Source: DATDAH01 sp963823495 (GTDB lineage: Bacteria; Actinomycetota; Acidimicrobiia; Acidimicrobiales; DATDAH01). Taken from it: a DNA stretch of 64,000 bases. The notes under the pieces are model-generated. The model worked only from the letters and a program-made list of their open reading frames with translations. It ran no database searches and was not told the DNA's origin. The DNA is taken from positions 1,860,001 through 1,924,000 of the forward strand of contig CAWGLV010000001.1 in assembly GCA_963823495.1 (NCBI GenBank), read 5' to 3'. The stretch's first letter is position 1; the number at the start of each line of letters is the position of its first letter. Position numbers and translations under genes: made by a program. This document shows, piece after piece, positions 41,059 through 47,588 of the stretch.

Positions 41059-42185
41059 GACGCCGTCCCCCCGGTGGCGTGGATCACCGAGGCCTCCTCG
41101 GTGAGGTCGATGCCGACCGGGCACCAGGTGATGCAGCGACCGCAGCCCACGCAACCCAGCTCCCCGAACTGGTCCTCCCAGGTGGCCAGCTTGTGGGTCA
41201 GCCACTGCCGATAGCGGTCGCGGACCGTGTCCCGCACGCTGCCCTCGCCGAGGTGGGAGTGGTCGAGGGTGAAGCACGACTCCCACCGGCGCGACCGTTC
41301 GGTCCACTCGCCGGCCAGGTCGGTGCGGTCCTCGACGGTGGTGCAGAAGCAGGTGGGACAGACCAGCGTGCAGTTGCCACAGGACAGGCAGCGGGAGGCC
41401 ACGTCGTCCCACCGGGGGTGCTCGAGTTGGCCCAGGAGGGCGTCGTGCAGACCCTCCTGGGGAAGCTGGCGCTGCTGGTCCCGGGCCCGGTCGATCGCGG
41501 CGGTCGCCGCGGCGTGGTCGGCGGGCGTGGCGGGGGCGGTGTCCACCCGGGCGAGGAGGTCGGCGCCACGGTCGGTGCCGGCCTCGACCAGGAAGCGGTG
41601 GCCCCGGTCGTCGTGCAGTTCGGTCAGGGCCAGGTCGTGGCCCTCGGTGGCCTGCGGGCCGGCGCCCGCCGACACACAGAAGCAGGTCTCGGCCGCCCGG
41701 GTGCAGTTGGCGGCGATGATCGTGGTGGCCCTGCGGCGGCGAACGGCTCCGGTGTCCTGGCCCTCCTGGGCGACGCGGTCGGCCACGTCGATGCCGCGGA
41801 CGTCACACGGGCGGATCCCGATCAGGGCGAGGGGGCCCTCGTCCTCGGCCGGACCCTCGCTGGTGAAGGTCCCGTCACCCCGCCGGATCGTGACGAGGGT
41901 CTCGTGGGGTGGGTGCAGGAACCGGCGGGGGGAGCCCATCGTGATGACGTGGCCGAACAGGAGCGGCTCGTCCAGGGCCTCGAGGCGGTAGTGGCCGGGG
42001 CCCTGGTCGTCAGCGGTGCCCGCGGGCAGGTCGGCGACACCCGTGATCTCGTCGAGGTCGATCACCTCGCCCGAGCGGGTCGGGCCGACCACCCGGTGGC
42101 CGTCCTCGGCCAACATCGCCAACAGGGCGTCCAACCCCGCGAGCGTCAGGATCCCGGTCCCCGGCACGGGTCCATCTTGGACCAT
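41055..42185 (-). CDS. hydB: Hydrogenase [4Fe-4S] ferredoxin-type (beta) subunit
   Basis: A 376-residue iron-sulfur subunit that passes electrons between the gamma and delta subunits. Two cluster motifs near the C-terminus, CLSCGNCTLVCPTCFC and CVGCGRCITWCPVGID, bind [4Fe-4S] clusters, and IGIRPCDVRGIDVADR in the middle is typical of hydrogenase/sulfur reductase beta proteins. The first ATG (42185) lies one base after a 9-bp inverted repeat; GTG 42167, with AAGATGGA just before it, is a good alternative start. It is the first gene of the hydrogenase operon. Confidence 0.9.
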   Translation of the reverse strand: MVQDGPVPGTGILTLAGLDALLAMLAEDGHRVVGPTRSGEVIDLDEITGVADLPAGTADDQGPGHYRLEALDEPLLFGHVITMGSPRRFLHPPHETLVTIRRGDGTFTSEGPAEDEGPLALIGIRPCDVRGIDVADRVAQEGQDTGAVRRRRATTIIAANCTRAAETCFCVSAGAGPQATEGHDLALTELHDDRGHRFLVEAGTDRGADLLARVDTAPATPADHAAATAAIDRARDQQRQLPQEGLHDALLGQLEHPRWDDVASRCLSCGNCTLVCPTCFCTTVEDRTDLAGEWTERSRRWESCFTLDHSHLGEGSVRDTVRDRYRQWLTHKLATWEDQFGELGCVGCGRCITWCPVGIDLTEEASVIHATGGTAS

Positions 42186-42186
42186 C

Positions 42187-42211
42187 TTCGGCCGTTCCGG
42201 GTACGGCCGAA
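42187..42211 (-). promoter_or_regulatory. Perfect inverted repeat at the head of the hydrogenase operon
   Basis: TTCGGCCGT (42187-42195) and ACGGCCGAA (42203-42211) form a 9-bp perfect inverted repeat with 7 bases between. It ends one base before ATG 42185 of hydB. It could be an operator for a dimeric regulator or an RNA hairpin that covers the start. The remaining bases up to tRNA-Cys (42212-42401) show no gene. Confidence 0.55.
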
Positions 42212-42401
42212 CGTCCCGAGCCCGGACCGCTGGTCGTCGGGACGAGCCATCCGGCCTCGCTGACCGACCTGGCGTTCTCGAGGTCGTGGAGCGACCAGAA
42301 GGGACGCCATCTCGGATGGGGCCGAGCCCGCCTCCGGGTGTGCCACCGACGGCCCGCAGCCTCGTCCCGAGCGGTTGGCCCCCGGTAGGGTGGCCGATCC
42401 T

Positions 42402-42476
42402 GGCGGCGTGGCCGAGTGGTTTAGGCAGGGGCCTGCAAAGCCCCGTACCCGGGTTCGATTCCCGGCGCCGCCTCCA
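42402..42476 (+). tRNA. tRNA-Cys (GCA)
   Basis: Acceptor GGCGGCG/CGCCGCC, anticodon stem GGGGC/GCCCC with loop CTGCAAA giving anticodon GCA, T-arm with GGGTTCGATTCCC. The 3' CCA (42474-42476) is encoded. It is on the strand opposite to the hydrogenase operon. Confidence 0.95.
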
Positions 42477-42506
42477 GAACCGAACAGGCTGGTGGACACC
42501 GAGCTG

Positions 42507-42953
42507 ATGCCGATTGCCGCGCTGGTCCTCTACGTCGTGTGGTTCGCCCTGGCCTTCGGTCTGCGGACGGTGATCCACCTCCGCCGCACCGGTGCGAGCG
42601 GGTTCAAGGGCGTGGGTGGTCGGCCCGGGTCGTTGGAGTGGCTCGCCGGCGTGCTGTTCTCCGTGGCTCTCGTCGTGGGTGTCGCCGGCCCGGTGGCCGC
42701 CCTCGCCGGGTTGGCGCCGCTCGTGGACGCCGAGTGGCTGCGGTGGTCCGGGGTGGCGGTCGCCGCCTTCGGCATCGTGCTCACGCAGGACGAGACCATC
42801 CCGGCGGTCGACCTGGCCGAGATGCAGGAGGCGGTGAAGCTTCTCCCCGAGGAGGCGATGCGGAGCCCGGGGGCGTTCGGCCCGGCGATCGAGGTGGCCG
42901 AGGAGGCCTCCGCCCAGGATGTGCTGATCGCCTTCCTGGGCCGCCGGCCCTGA
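42507..42953 (+). CDS. Truncated ICMT-like membrane protein with unrelated C-terminus
   Basis: A 148-residue protein (ATG 42507; GTG 42492 also possible). The first 95 residues look like the N-terminal half of bacterial isoprenylcysteine carboxyl methyltransferase-like proteins: two or three membrane helices (LVLYVVWFALAFGLR, WLAGVLFSVALVVGV) with RTGASGFKGVGGRPGS between. After AAFGIVLT the expected third helix and the SAM-binding half are missing; instead there are 53 soluble, acidic residues (TQDETIPAVDLAEMQEAV and on). This could be an old deletion fusion. Methyltransferase activity is not expected. Confidence 0.55.
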   Translation: MPIAALVLYVVWFALAFGLRTVIHLRRTGASGFKGVGGRPGSLEWLAGVLFSVALVVGVAGPVAALAGLAPLVDAEWLRWSGVAVAAFGIVLTQDETIPAVDLAEMQEAVKLLPEEAMRSPGAFGPAIEVAEEASAQDVLIAFLGRRP

Positions 42954-42974
42954 GCGACCTGCCACGATGAACGG

Positions 42975-43340
42975 GTGGAGCCTGACCCGCGAGATGTCGA
43001 GGCCGTCTGTCGTCTGATCACCACGGGCCGGGAGACGGGCGAGCCGCACGAGATCGAGATCTGGTTCGCGGCCCTCGGGGACTCGCTCTACCTGATCAGC
43101 GGTGGTGGGCTGGACGCCGACTGGGTGCTGAACCTGCTCGCCGATCCGAACGCCGAGGTCCGGGTGGGGGAGGAGACGATCCCGGTCGTCGGCCGGGTCC
43201 CGGTCCATCCGGGCGAGGAGCGCACGGTGGCGGTCGACCACCTCTACGACAAGTACGGCGAGCAGGTGACGGGGACCAGGGACGAGTGGCACCGGTCGGT
43301 GCTCGTGGTGGCGCTGGACATCCATCCCCACACGAAGTGA
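42975..43340 (+). CDS. Deazaflavin (F420)-dependent nitroreductase-family protein
   Basis: A 121-residue split-barrel protein starting at GTG 42975. GRETGEPHEIEIWFAALGDSLYLISGGG and ADWVLNLLADPNAEVRVG (positions about 18-46 and 47-65) are the hallmarks of the deazaflavin-dependent nitroreductase (Ddn) family, which binds coenzyme F420, FMN or heme-related cofactors. It is shorter than Ddn itself. Its presence suggests F420 use by the host. The stop is one base from the end of the convergent candidate selenoprotein gene. Confidence 0.85.
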   Translation: MEPDPRDVEAVCRLITTGRETGEPHEIEIWFAALGDSLYLISGGGLDADWVLNLLADPNAEVRVGEETIPVVGRVPVHPGEERTVAVDHLYDKYGEQVTGTRDEWHRSVLVVALDIHPHTK

Positions 43341-43341
43341 G

Positions 43342-43845
43342 TCAGCTGTCGATGAGTCCCTGAACGGTCTCGGACAGGCGGTCCGGGGTCATCTCGCCGA
43401 AGCCGGTCCGTTGGACCGAGCCGTCGTCGTCGACGAACAGGAACGACGACCGGATCTCGGCCCCGAACTGCAGCCAGAGCGATCCGTCGGGGTCGACCAC
43501 CTGGTCGAAGCCGTCGGTGCCGGTGTCGGCGACGAACGCCTGCATCTCCTCGACGGAGGCCTCGGCCGCGATGCCGAGGAACGCGACCTCATCACCCAGT
43601 CGGGATTCGACCTCGGCGACCGCCGGGGCTTCGCGACGACACGACGTTCACCAAGGGGACCAGAACCACACGACGAGGTCCTGGTCGGCGAAGGCCGACA
43701 GGTCGACGGTGCCGCCGGCGACGGCCTCGGCCTCGCCGGAGAAGGCGTCGCGGTCGAGTGGGCCGGCGGCCTGCAGGGACTCGCCCCCACCGCAGCCGGC
43801 CATCAGACCCATCAGCACGAGGAGGGGAGCAGCCCGGCGGAGCAC
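43342..43845 (-). CDS. Thioredoxin-fold lipoprotein with in-frame TGA at the redox motif (candidate selenoprotein)
   Basis: Starting at GTG 43845 the frame encodes a lipoprotein signal ending in the lipobox LMAGC (lipidation Cys 18), then AFADQDLVVWFWSPW, then TGA at 43648-43650 (codon 66), and continues without any other stop as TSCRREAPAVAEVESRLGDE, VAFLGIAAEAS and a normal TlpA/redoxin C-terminus (VDPDGSLWLQFG, SSFLFVDDDGSV) to a TGA at 43342. Read as Sec, the motif is W-U-T-S-C, exactly where relatives have W-C-x-x-C. The protein would have 167 residues with Sec66 and Cys69. A hairpin with a GGUC loop lies 27 bases after the TGA. The alternative is a nonsense mutation or base error at this codon. 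It likely works outside the membrane as a thiol-disulfide reductase or peroxidase-like protein. Confidence 0.75.
43610..43629 (-). promoter_or_regulatory. SECIS-like hairpin downstream of the in-frame TGA
   Basis: On the minus strand, bases 19-38 after the TGA fold as GCC-C-CGGC-GGUC-GCCG-A-GGU: a 4-bp upper stem CGGC/GCCG capped by a GGUC tetraloop, and, after one C-A mismatch, further pairs below. Bacterial SECIS elements sit just behind the UGA, with the loop about 16-37 bases away and G or GU at its start, as in the E. coli fdhF loop. Position and loop agree; the short stem is in the coding region and could also be chance in G+C-rich DNA. Confidence 0.5.
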
Positions 43846-43865
43846 GCCCCGACCGTACCTCCGGG

Positions 43866-44237
43866 TCACTCGAGGTTGTCCGCGGCCACGAAGCCGACCG
43901 CGGCGGCCCCCGTGGCGACGGCGAGGACCACGAAGCGAGACCGGCTGGGCAGGTGGCGGTAGGCCAACAGCGTGGCGACGGCATCGCCGACGTCGGCGAC
44001 CGCGGATGCCCGCACCCATTCGGGGGCCCGGGGGTCACCGCGATCGAGGGCGTTGATCACCCCCAGACCGAGCACGAGGTCCCGCATGCCGAGGCCACGG
44101 GCGAGCAGCTTGGCGCCGGGAAGGGATCCCGTCGCCCCCGTCCACGGCCGGGTCACGACCTGAGGGGCGACGAGGAGGGCGGCGCCGACGGCGACCCGAC
44201 CGGCGGCGGTGATCCGGGCGACGCTGCGGTGGTCCAT
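43866..44237 (-). CDS. Small integral membrane protein
   Basis: A 123-residue protein with about three hydrophobic segments (TAAGRVAVGAALLVAP, GLGMRDLVLGLGVINAL, FVVLAVATGAAAVGFVA). The GARGLGMRDLVLGLG-like middle is found in a widespread group of small actinobacterial membrane proteins of unknown function. It lies 20 bases upstream of the candidate selenoprotein start and on the same strand, so it is likely co-transcribed with it. A direct functional link is unknown. Confidence 0.65.
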   Translation of the reverse strand: MDHRSVARITAAGRVAVGAALLVAPQVVTRPWTGATGSLPGAKLLARGLGMRDLVLGLGVINALDRGDPRAPEWVRASAVADVGDAVATLLAYRHLPSRSRFVVLAVATGAAAVGFVAADNLE

Positions 44238-44314
44238 CGCCGCAAGTGTGGCAGGGGGCTTCTCGGATGCGACCGGCGGGCCTCGGTCGACGCCCTGGTA
44301 TCGTCGTCGGTCCG

Positions 44315-44388
44315 GGGCCGTTGGCGCAGTTGGCTAGCGCACCTGCATGACGCGCAGGGGGTCGGGGGTTCGAGTCCCTCACGGCCCA
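44315..44388 (+). tRNA. tRNA-Val (GAC)
   Basis: Acceptor GGGCCGT/ACGGCCC with discriminator A, D-arm GCGCAGTTGGCTAGCGC, anticodon stem CCTGC/GCAGG with loop ATGACGC giving anticodon GAC, T-arm with GGGTTCGAGTCCC. The CCA end is not encoded (CTCC follows). Confidence 0.95.
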
Positions 44389-44392
44389 CTCC

Positions 44393-44448
44393 AGAGAAGC
44401 CCCAGGTCATCGTCCGGTCAGGGGGGATCGGCGACCTGGGGCTTCTCT
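44393..44448 (+). terminator. Terminator hairpin after tRNA-Val
   Basis: AGAGAAGCCCCAGGTC (44393-44408) pairs perfectly over 16 bp with GACCTGGGGCTTCTCT (44433-44448), with a 24-base loop. It lies 5 bases after the tRNA and 30 bases before the next start, so it should end the tRNA transcript. No T-run follows. Confidence 0.75.
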
Positions 44449-44477
44449 GTGTCCAGTTCTCGAGCGAGGGGGACCTC

Positions 44478-44972
44478 ATGGTCGTGGATCGTGACGAGGT
44501 GGTGGGCCGTCCGACGGGCGCCGCCACCGTCCACGTGGAGCGAGGGCCGGTCACGGCCTTCGCCCGGGCGGTGACCGATGGCAACCCGGTCTATGGCGAC
44601 CGCCGCGCCGCCACCGTGGCCGGGTTGGACGGCATCCCCGCCCCGCCGACCTTCACCTTCGCGGCCCTGGGTTGGGGCACCTTCCCCGAGGATCAGCCCG
44701 AGGACCCCACCGGCGGACGGAACCCGATGGGCGAGGTCATGGGGGCCCTGATGGCCGAGGGCGGCCTCATCCTCCACGGCGAGCAGGAGTTCACCTACCA
44801 CCGCCCCGTGGTGGTGGGCGACACCCTGCACCACGAGGGTGAGGTCGTGGACCTCTACACCAAGGAGTCGGGCGACCGGACGATGACCTTCCTGGTCATC
44901 GAGAACCGCTTCACCGACGACGACGGCACCCCGGTGGTCACCGAGCGCTTCAACCTCATCCACCGGTCCTAG
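44478..44972 (+). CDS. MaoC-like N-terminal dehydratase subunit (FAS1/HadA-type)
   Basis: A 164-residue hot-dog-fold protein (ATG 44478). GPVTAFARAVTDGNPVY, then IPAPPTFTFAALGWG and LHGEQEFTYHRPVVVGDTL, are typical of the N-terminal MaoC-like dehydratase (HadA/HadC) subunit, which gives the substrate channel while a partner supplies the catalytic residues. The partner follows after 11 bases. Together they should hydrate or dehydrate a (3R)-hydroxyacyl thioester in fatty-acid synthesis or breakdown. The real start could be earlier (GTG 44448 region) but this would run into the terminator. Confidence 0.85.
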   Translation: MVVDRDEVVGRPTGAATVHVERGPVTAFARAVTDGNPVYGDRRAATVAGLDGIPAPPTFTFAALGWGTFPEDQPEDPTGGRNPMGEVMGALMAEGGLILHGEQEFTYHRPVVVGDTLHHEGEVVDLYTKESGDRTMTFLVIENRFTDDDGTPVVTERFNLIHRS

Positions 44973-44983
44973 GAGGCGACACC

Positions 44984-45415
44984 ATGGGAACCCACCCCAT
45001 CCCCACGCTGGCCTGGGAGGACCTCGAGGTCGGCGCCGAGGCCCCGTCGGTCAGCCACGTGCTCGAACGCTCCGACCTGGTCCGCTACGCCGGGGCTTCC
45101 GGTGACTACAACCCGATGCACACCGACGAGGTCGCGGCGCAGGCGGCCGGCCTGCCCAGCGTGTTCGGCCACGGCATGTTCTCGATGGGCCTGCTCGGCC
45201 GGGCGCTCACCGACTGGGCCGGGGTCGGGAACCTGACCCACTACAAGGTGCGGTTCACCAAGCAGACCTGGCCCGGGGAGACCCTCTGCACCACCGTGGT
45301 CGTCACCGCCAAGCGCGAGGAGGACGGCCGCTTGCTGGTCGACGTCGATGCCTCCCTCGCCAACCAGGACGGCGAGGTCAAGGTGACCGGCTCGGCCACC
45401 GTCATCGCCGCCTGA
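44984..45415 (+). CDS. MaoC-type (R)-hydroxyacyl dehydratase, catalytic subunit
   Basis: A 143-residue hot-dog protein with the hydratase-2 motif YAGASGDYNPMHTDEVAA, which holds the catalytic Asp and His, followed by FGHGMFSMGLLGRAL and HYKVRFTKQTWPGE. It matches HadB. It is in an operon with the preceding HadA-like gene and preceded by an aggag ribosome binding site. Its stop abuts the stop of the convergent HupE-like gene. Confidence 0.9.
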   Translation: MGTHPIPTLAWEDLEVGAEAPSVSHVLERSDLVRYAGASGDYNPMHTDEVAAQAAGLPSVFGHGMFSMGLLGRALTDWAGVGNLTHYKVRFTKQTWPGETLCTTVVVTAKREEDGRLLVDVDASLANQDGEVKVTGSATVIAA

Positions 45416-45940
45416 TCAGACCCCGCCGAGAAGGGCCAGGCCGGCGGCAGCCACGGCGATCCCGGCCAACGTCCGGTGGACGCGGGACCGGGCCACGACC
45501 GGGCCGAGGGCGACCCCGACGAACTGCAGCCCGGCCGTGGCGATCAGGAACCCGGCGACGTAGAGGGCGGGGGACGCGGCAGCCGGGACCTCGCCGCCGT
45601 GGGCCAGGCCGTGGAACAGGGCCGCGACGCCGACGAGGACCGGCAGGGCGCGGGCCTCGAGGGCCCCGGTGGCGGCGAGGAGCGCGACCCCGAACAGCAC
45701 CACGGTCACCGCCACGAACAACTCGGTCGAGGCGATCGTCACGCCGAGCACGCCGAGTGTGCCGCCGACGCCCATGGCGCCGAGGAAGGTCACGGGCAGG
45801 CTCAGCCGAGGCAGAGGGCTCCGCAGGAGGTAGGCGAGGGTGCCGACGACCGTGATGGCGATCAGGTGGTCGACGCCGAGGACGGGATGGGCGAGGCCGT
45901 CGAACAGGCCACCGCCGCCGGTGAGGTGAGCGAGGGTCAT
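45416..45940 (-). CDS. HupE/UreJ-family membrane protein (possible nickel permease)
   Basis: A 174-residue protein with about six membrane helices. The family motif GLAHPVLGVDHLIA near the N-terminus (HPxxGxDH) and FHGLAHGGEVP in the second half contain histidines thought to carry metal. HupE and UreJ bring nickel (or cobalt) to hydrogenases and ureases. The signal peptide of classical HupE is not obvious. With a [NiFe] hydrogenase 4 kb away, nickel supply is the most plausible role, although the gene is not in that operon. Confidence 0.8.
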   Translation of the reverse strand: MTLAHLTGGGGLFDGLAHPVLGVDHLIAITVVGTLAYLLRSPLPRLSLPVTFLGAMGVGGTLGVLGVTIASTELFVAVTVVLFGVALLAATGALEARALPVLVGVAALFHGLAHGGEVPAAASPALYVAGFLIATAGLQFVGVALGPVVARSRVHRTLAGIAVAAAGLALLGGV

Positions 45941-45994
45941 GGGTCCGAACCTAGCCCGCGTCGGTGTCCCCGTCGCCGGACCGTGTCCTCCCCG

Positions 45995-47584
45995 TCAATC
46001 GTCCAGGTCGGCGAGCACGGCGTCGGCGGCGTTGCGGCCGTTGAGGCTGCAGACGCCACCGGCGGGATGGGTGGAGGCGCCGCACAGGTAGACGCCGTCC
46101 ATCGCGGTCCGGGTCGGGAACCGGTTGGTCCACATCTGGTCCGGCGTGCACTCGCCGTGGAAGATGTGGCCCGCGGTCAGTCCCACCTTCTGCTCCATGT
46201 CCGGCGGGCCGAGGACCTGCACCTCCTCGACGCAGTCCTCGATGTCGCAGTACTCGCCGATCATGCCCAACACGGTCCGGCCGATCTCGTCCCGGCGGCT
46301 GTCCCAGGTCCCCTCGGCCAGTTCGTAGGGGCCGTACTGCACGAAGGCGCTGAGGGTGTGCTTGCCCGCGGGGGCCACCGAGGTGTCGTAGGCGGAGTGG
46401 AAGTAGAGCTCGGCGAATCCGGGAACGACCTCGCCGCGGGTGCAGGCCTCGAAGGCGGCCTGGGCGTCGTCCATCGGCGCGGCGATGGTCACCGGGGCCT
46501 GGTTGGGCCAGATCTCGCCGGGAACGGCGGTCCAGTCCGGGAGGCGGGACAGGGCGCAGTTGACCTTGAGGACGGGGCTGGTGATGCGCCAGCTCCCCAC
46601 CCGTTCGCGGAACGCGTCGGGGGCCGAGGCCTCGAGGAGGCCGAGAGTGGCCTTCGGGTCCGCGTTGGAGATGACGGCGCGGGCCCGGATGAGCTCACCG
46701 CCCTCCAGGCGGACGCCTTCACCGGGGATGATCTCGGCCACGGGCACCCCGGCGGCCAGCACCGCCCCCAGGTCGCGGGCCGCCTCGGCGATGGCGAAGG
46801 AGATGGCGCCCATGCCGCCCTCGACATAGCCCCAGGCCATGGGCACGCCCTCGAGCTCGCCCAGGAAGTGCATGAGCTTGACGAAGGCCGTGCCCTCGTC
46901 GTGGGGACCGGCCCAGGCGCCGATGACGCCCTGGCCGTAGAGCGCCCGCTTCAGCCGCTCGTCGCTCACGTGGCGGTCGATGACCTCGGAGATGGGCGTG
47001 TGGAACAGGGCCTCGATCATCTCGCGGTCGTGGCCCAGCATCTCCTCCAGCTCGGCCCGCTCGGGGGCCTCGCCGACCCAGGCGTCGCGGGGGCCCTTGC
47101 GGAGGGCGACGCGCATGCGGTCGAAGAAGTCCTCGTAGGCGAACTGCCCGGCGATGTCGGCCTCGGAGAAGCCGTGGGCGGTCATGTCGGCTGCGGTGCG
47201 CGCGTGGTCCTGGAACTGGGCATAGCTGGTGCCGTCCTCGAAGGGGCACCAGATGAAGGGCTCGGCGACGAAGACCTTGTACCCGTAGTCCCGCAGGCGG
47301 AGCTCGGTGATGACCCGCTCGTCGAGGAGTCCGACCACGTAGGCACACGGGCTGACCCGGTAGCCGTCCTCGGCGAACGGGGACTCCAGCGTGCAGGCTC
47401 CCCCGAGGCGCTCGCGGGCTTCGAGCACGAGCACCGACTTGCCGGCGCGGGCGAGGTAGGCGGCGGTGGTCAGGCCGTTGTGGCCGGCGCCGACGACCAC
47501 GGCATCCCAGTCCCGGGCCGCCAGGTCGGCCACCGGCATGGGTAGGCCCACCTGCCCCATGGCGGCGTGGATGTCGCCCGGCAC
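45995..47584 (-). CDS. PYROXD2-like FAD-dependent oxidoreductase (copy 1)
   Basis: A 529-residue flavoprotein of the phytoene-desaturase-like superfamily. The Rossmann motif is VVVGAGHNGLTTAAYLARAG followed by VLEARERLGGAC (residues about 25-60). The C-terminal FAD contact, GVYLCGASTHPAGGVCSLNGRNA (about residues 495-517), is also present. PYROXD2-like proteins have no settled substrate; relatives oxidise amines and carotenoids. It is the last gene of a four-gene minus-strand operon that starts at 51792, 4 bases after the aminotransferase. The second copy, at 50170, differs enough that the two probably act on different intermediates. Confidence 0.85.
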   Translation of the reverse strand: MPGDIHAAMGQVGLPMPVADLAARDWDAVVVGAGHNGLTTAAYLARAGKSVLVLEARERLGGACTLESPFAEDGYRVSPCAYVVGLLDERVITELRLRDYGYKVFVAEPFIWCPFEDGTSYAQFQDHARTAADMTAHGFSEADIAGQFAYEDFFDRMRVALRKGPRDAWVGEAPERAELEEMLGHDREMIEALFHTPISEVIDRHVSDERLKRALYGQGVIGAWAGPHDEGTAFVKLMHFLGELEGVPMAWGYVEGGMGAISFAIAEAARDLGAVLAAGVPVAEIIPGEGVRLEGGELIRARAVISNADPKATLGLLEASAPDAFRERVGSWRITSPVLKVNCALSRLPDWTAVPGEIWPNQAPVTIAAPMDDAQAAFEACTRGEVVPGFAELYFHSAYDTSVAPAGKHTLSAFVQYGPYELAEGTWDSRRDEIGRTVLGMIGEYCDIEDCVEEVQVLGPPDMEQKVGLTAGHIFHGECTPDQMWTNRFPTRTAMDGVYLCGASTHPAGGVCSLNGRNAADAVLADLDD

Positions 47585-47588
47585 CGGC

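Noticed and set aside
42146..42499. Minus-strand frame reading GAGNRTRVRGFAG across tRNA-Cys
   Set aside because: This is the usual false protein from the antisense strand of a tRNA. The same applies to MRDSNPRPPARHAG across tRNA-Val and GRPGSNRRPQPWQGCALPTELLPH (position 30800-30910) across tRNA-Gly.
43389..43790. Overlapping minus-strand frame as an alternative to the TGA-containing gene
   Set aside because: It is Ser/Pro/Arg-rich and out of register with the clear thioredoxin-fold sequence, which needs only the TGA to be read through.
45476..47545. Long plus-strand open frame (689 codons) opposite HupE and the flavoprotein gene
   Set aside because: Its product is Gly/Val/His-rich without family motifs and lies antisense to two well-supported genes; long antisense frames are common at 70% G+C.
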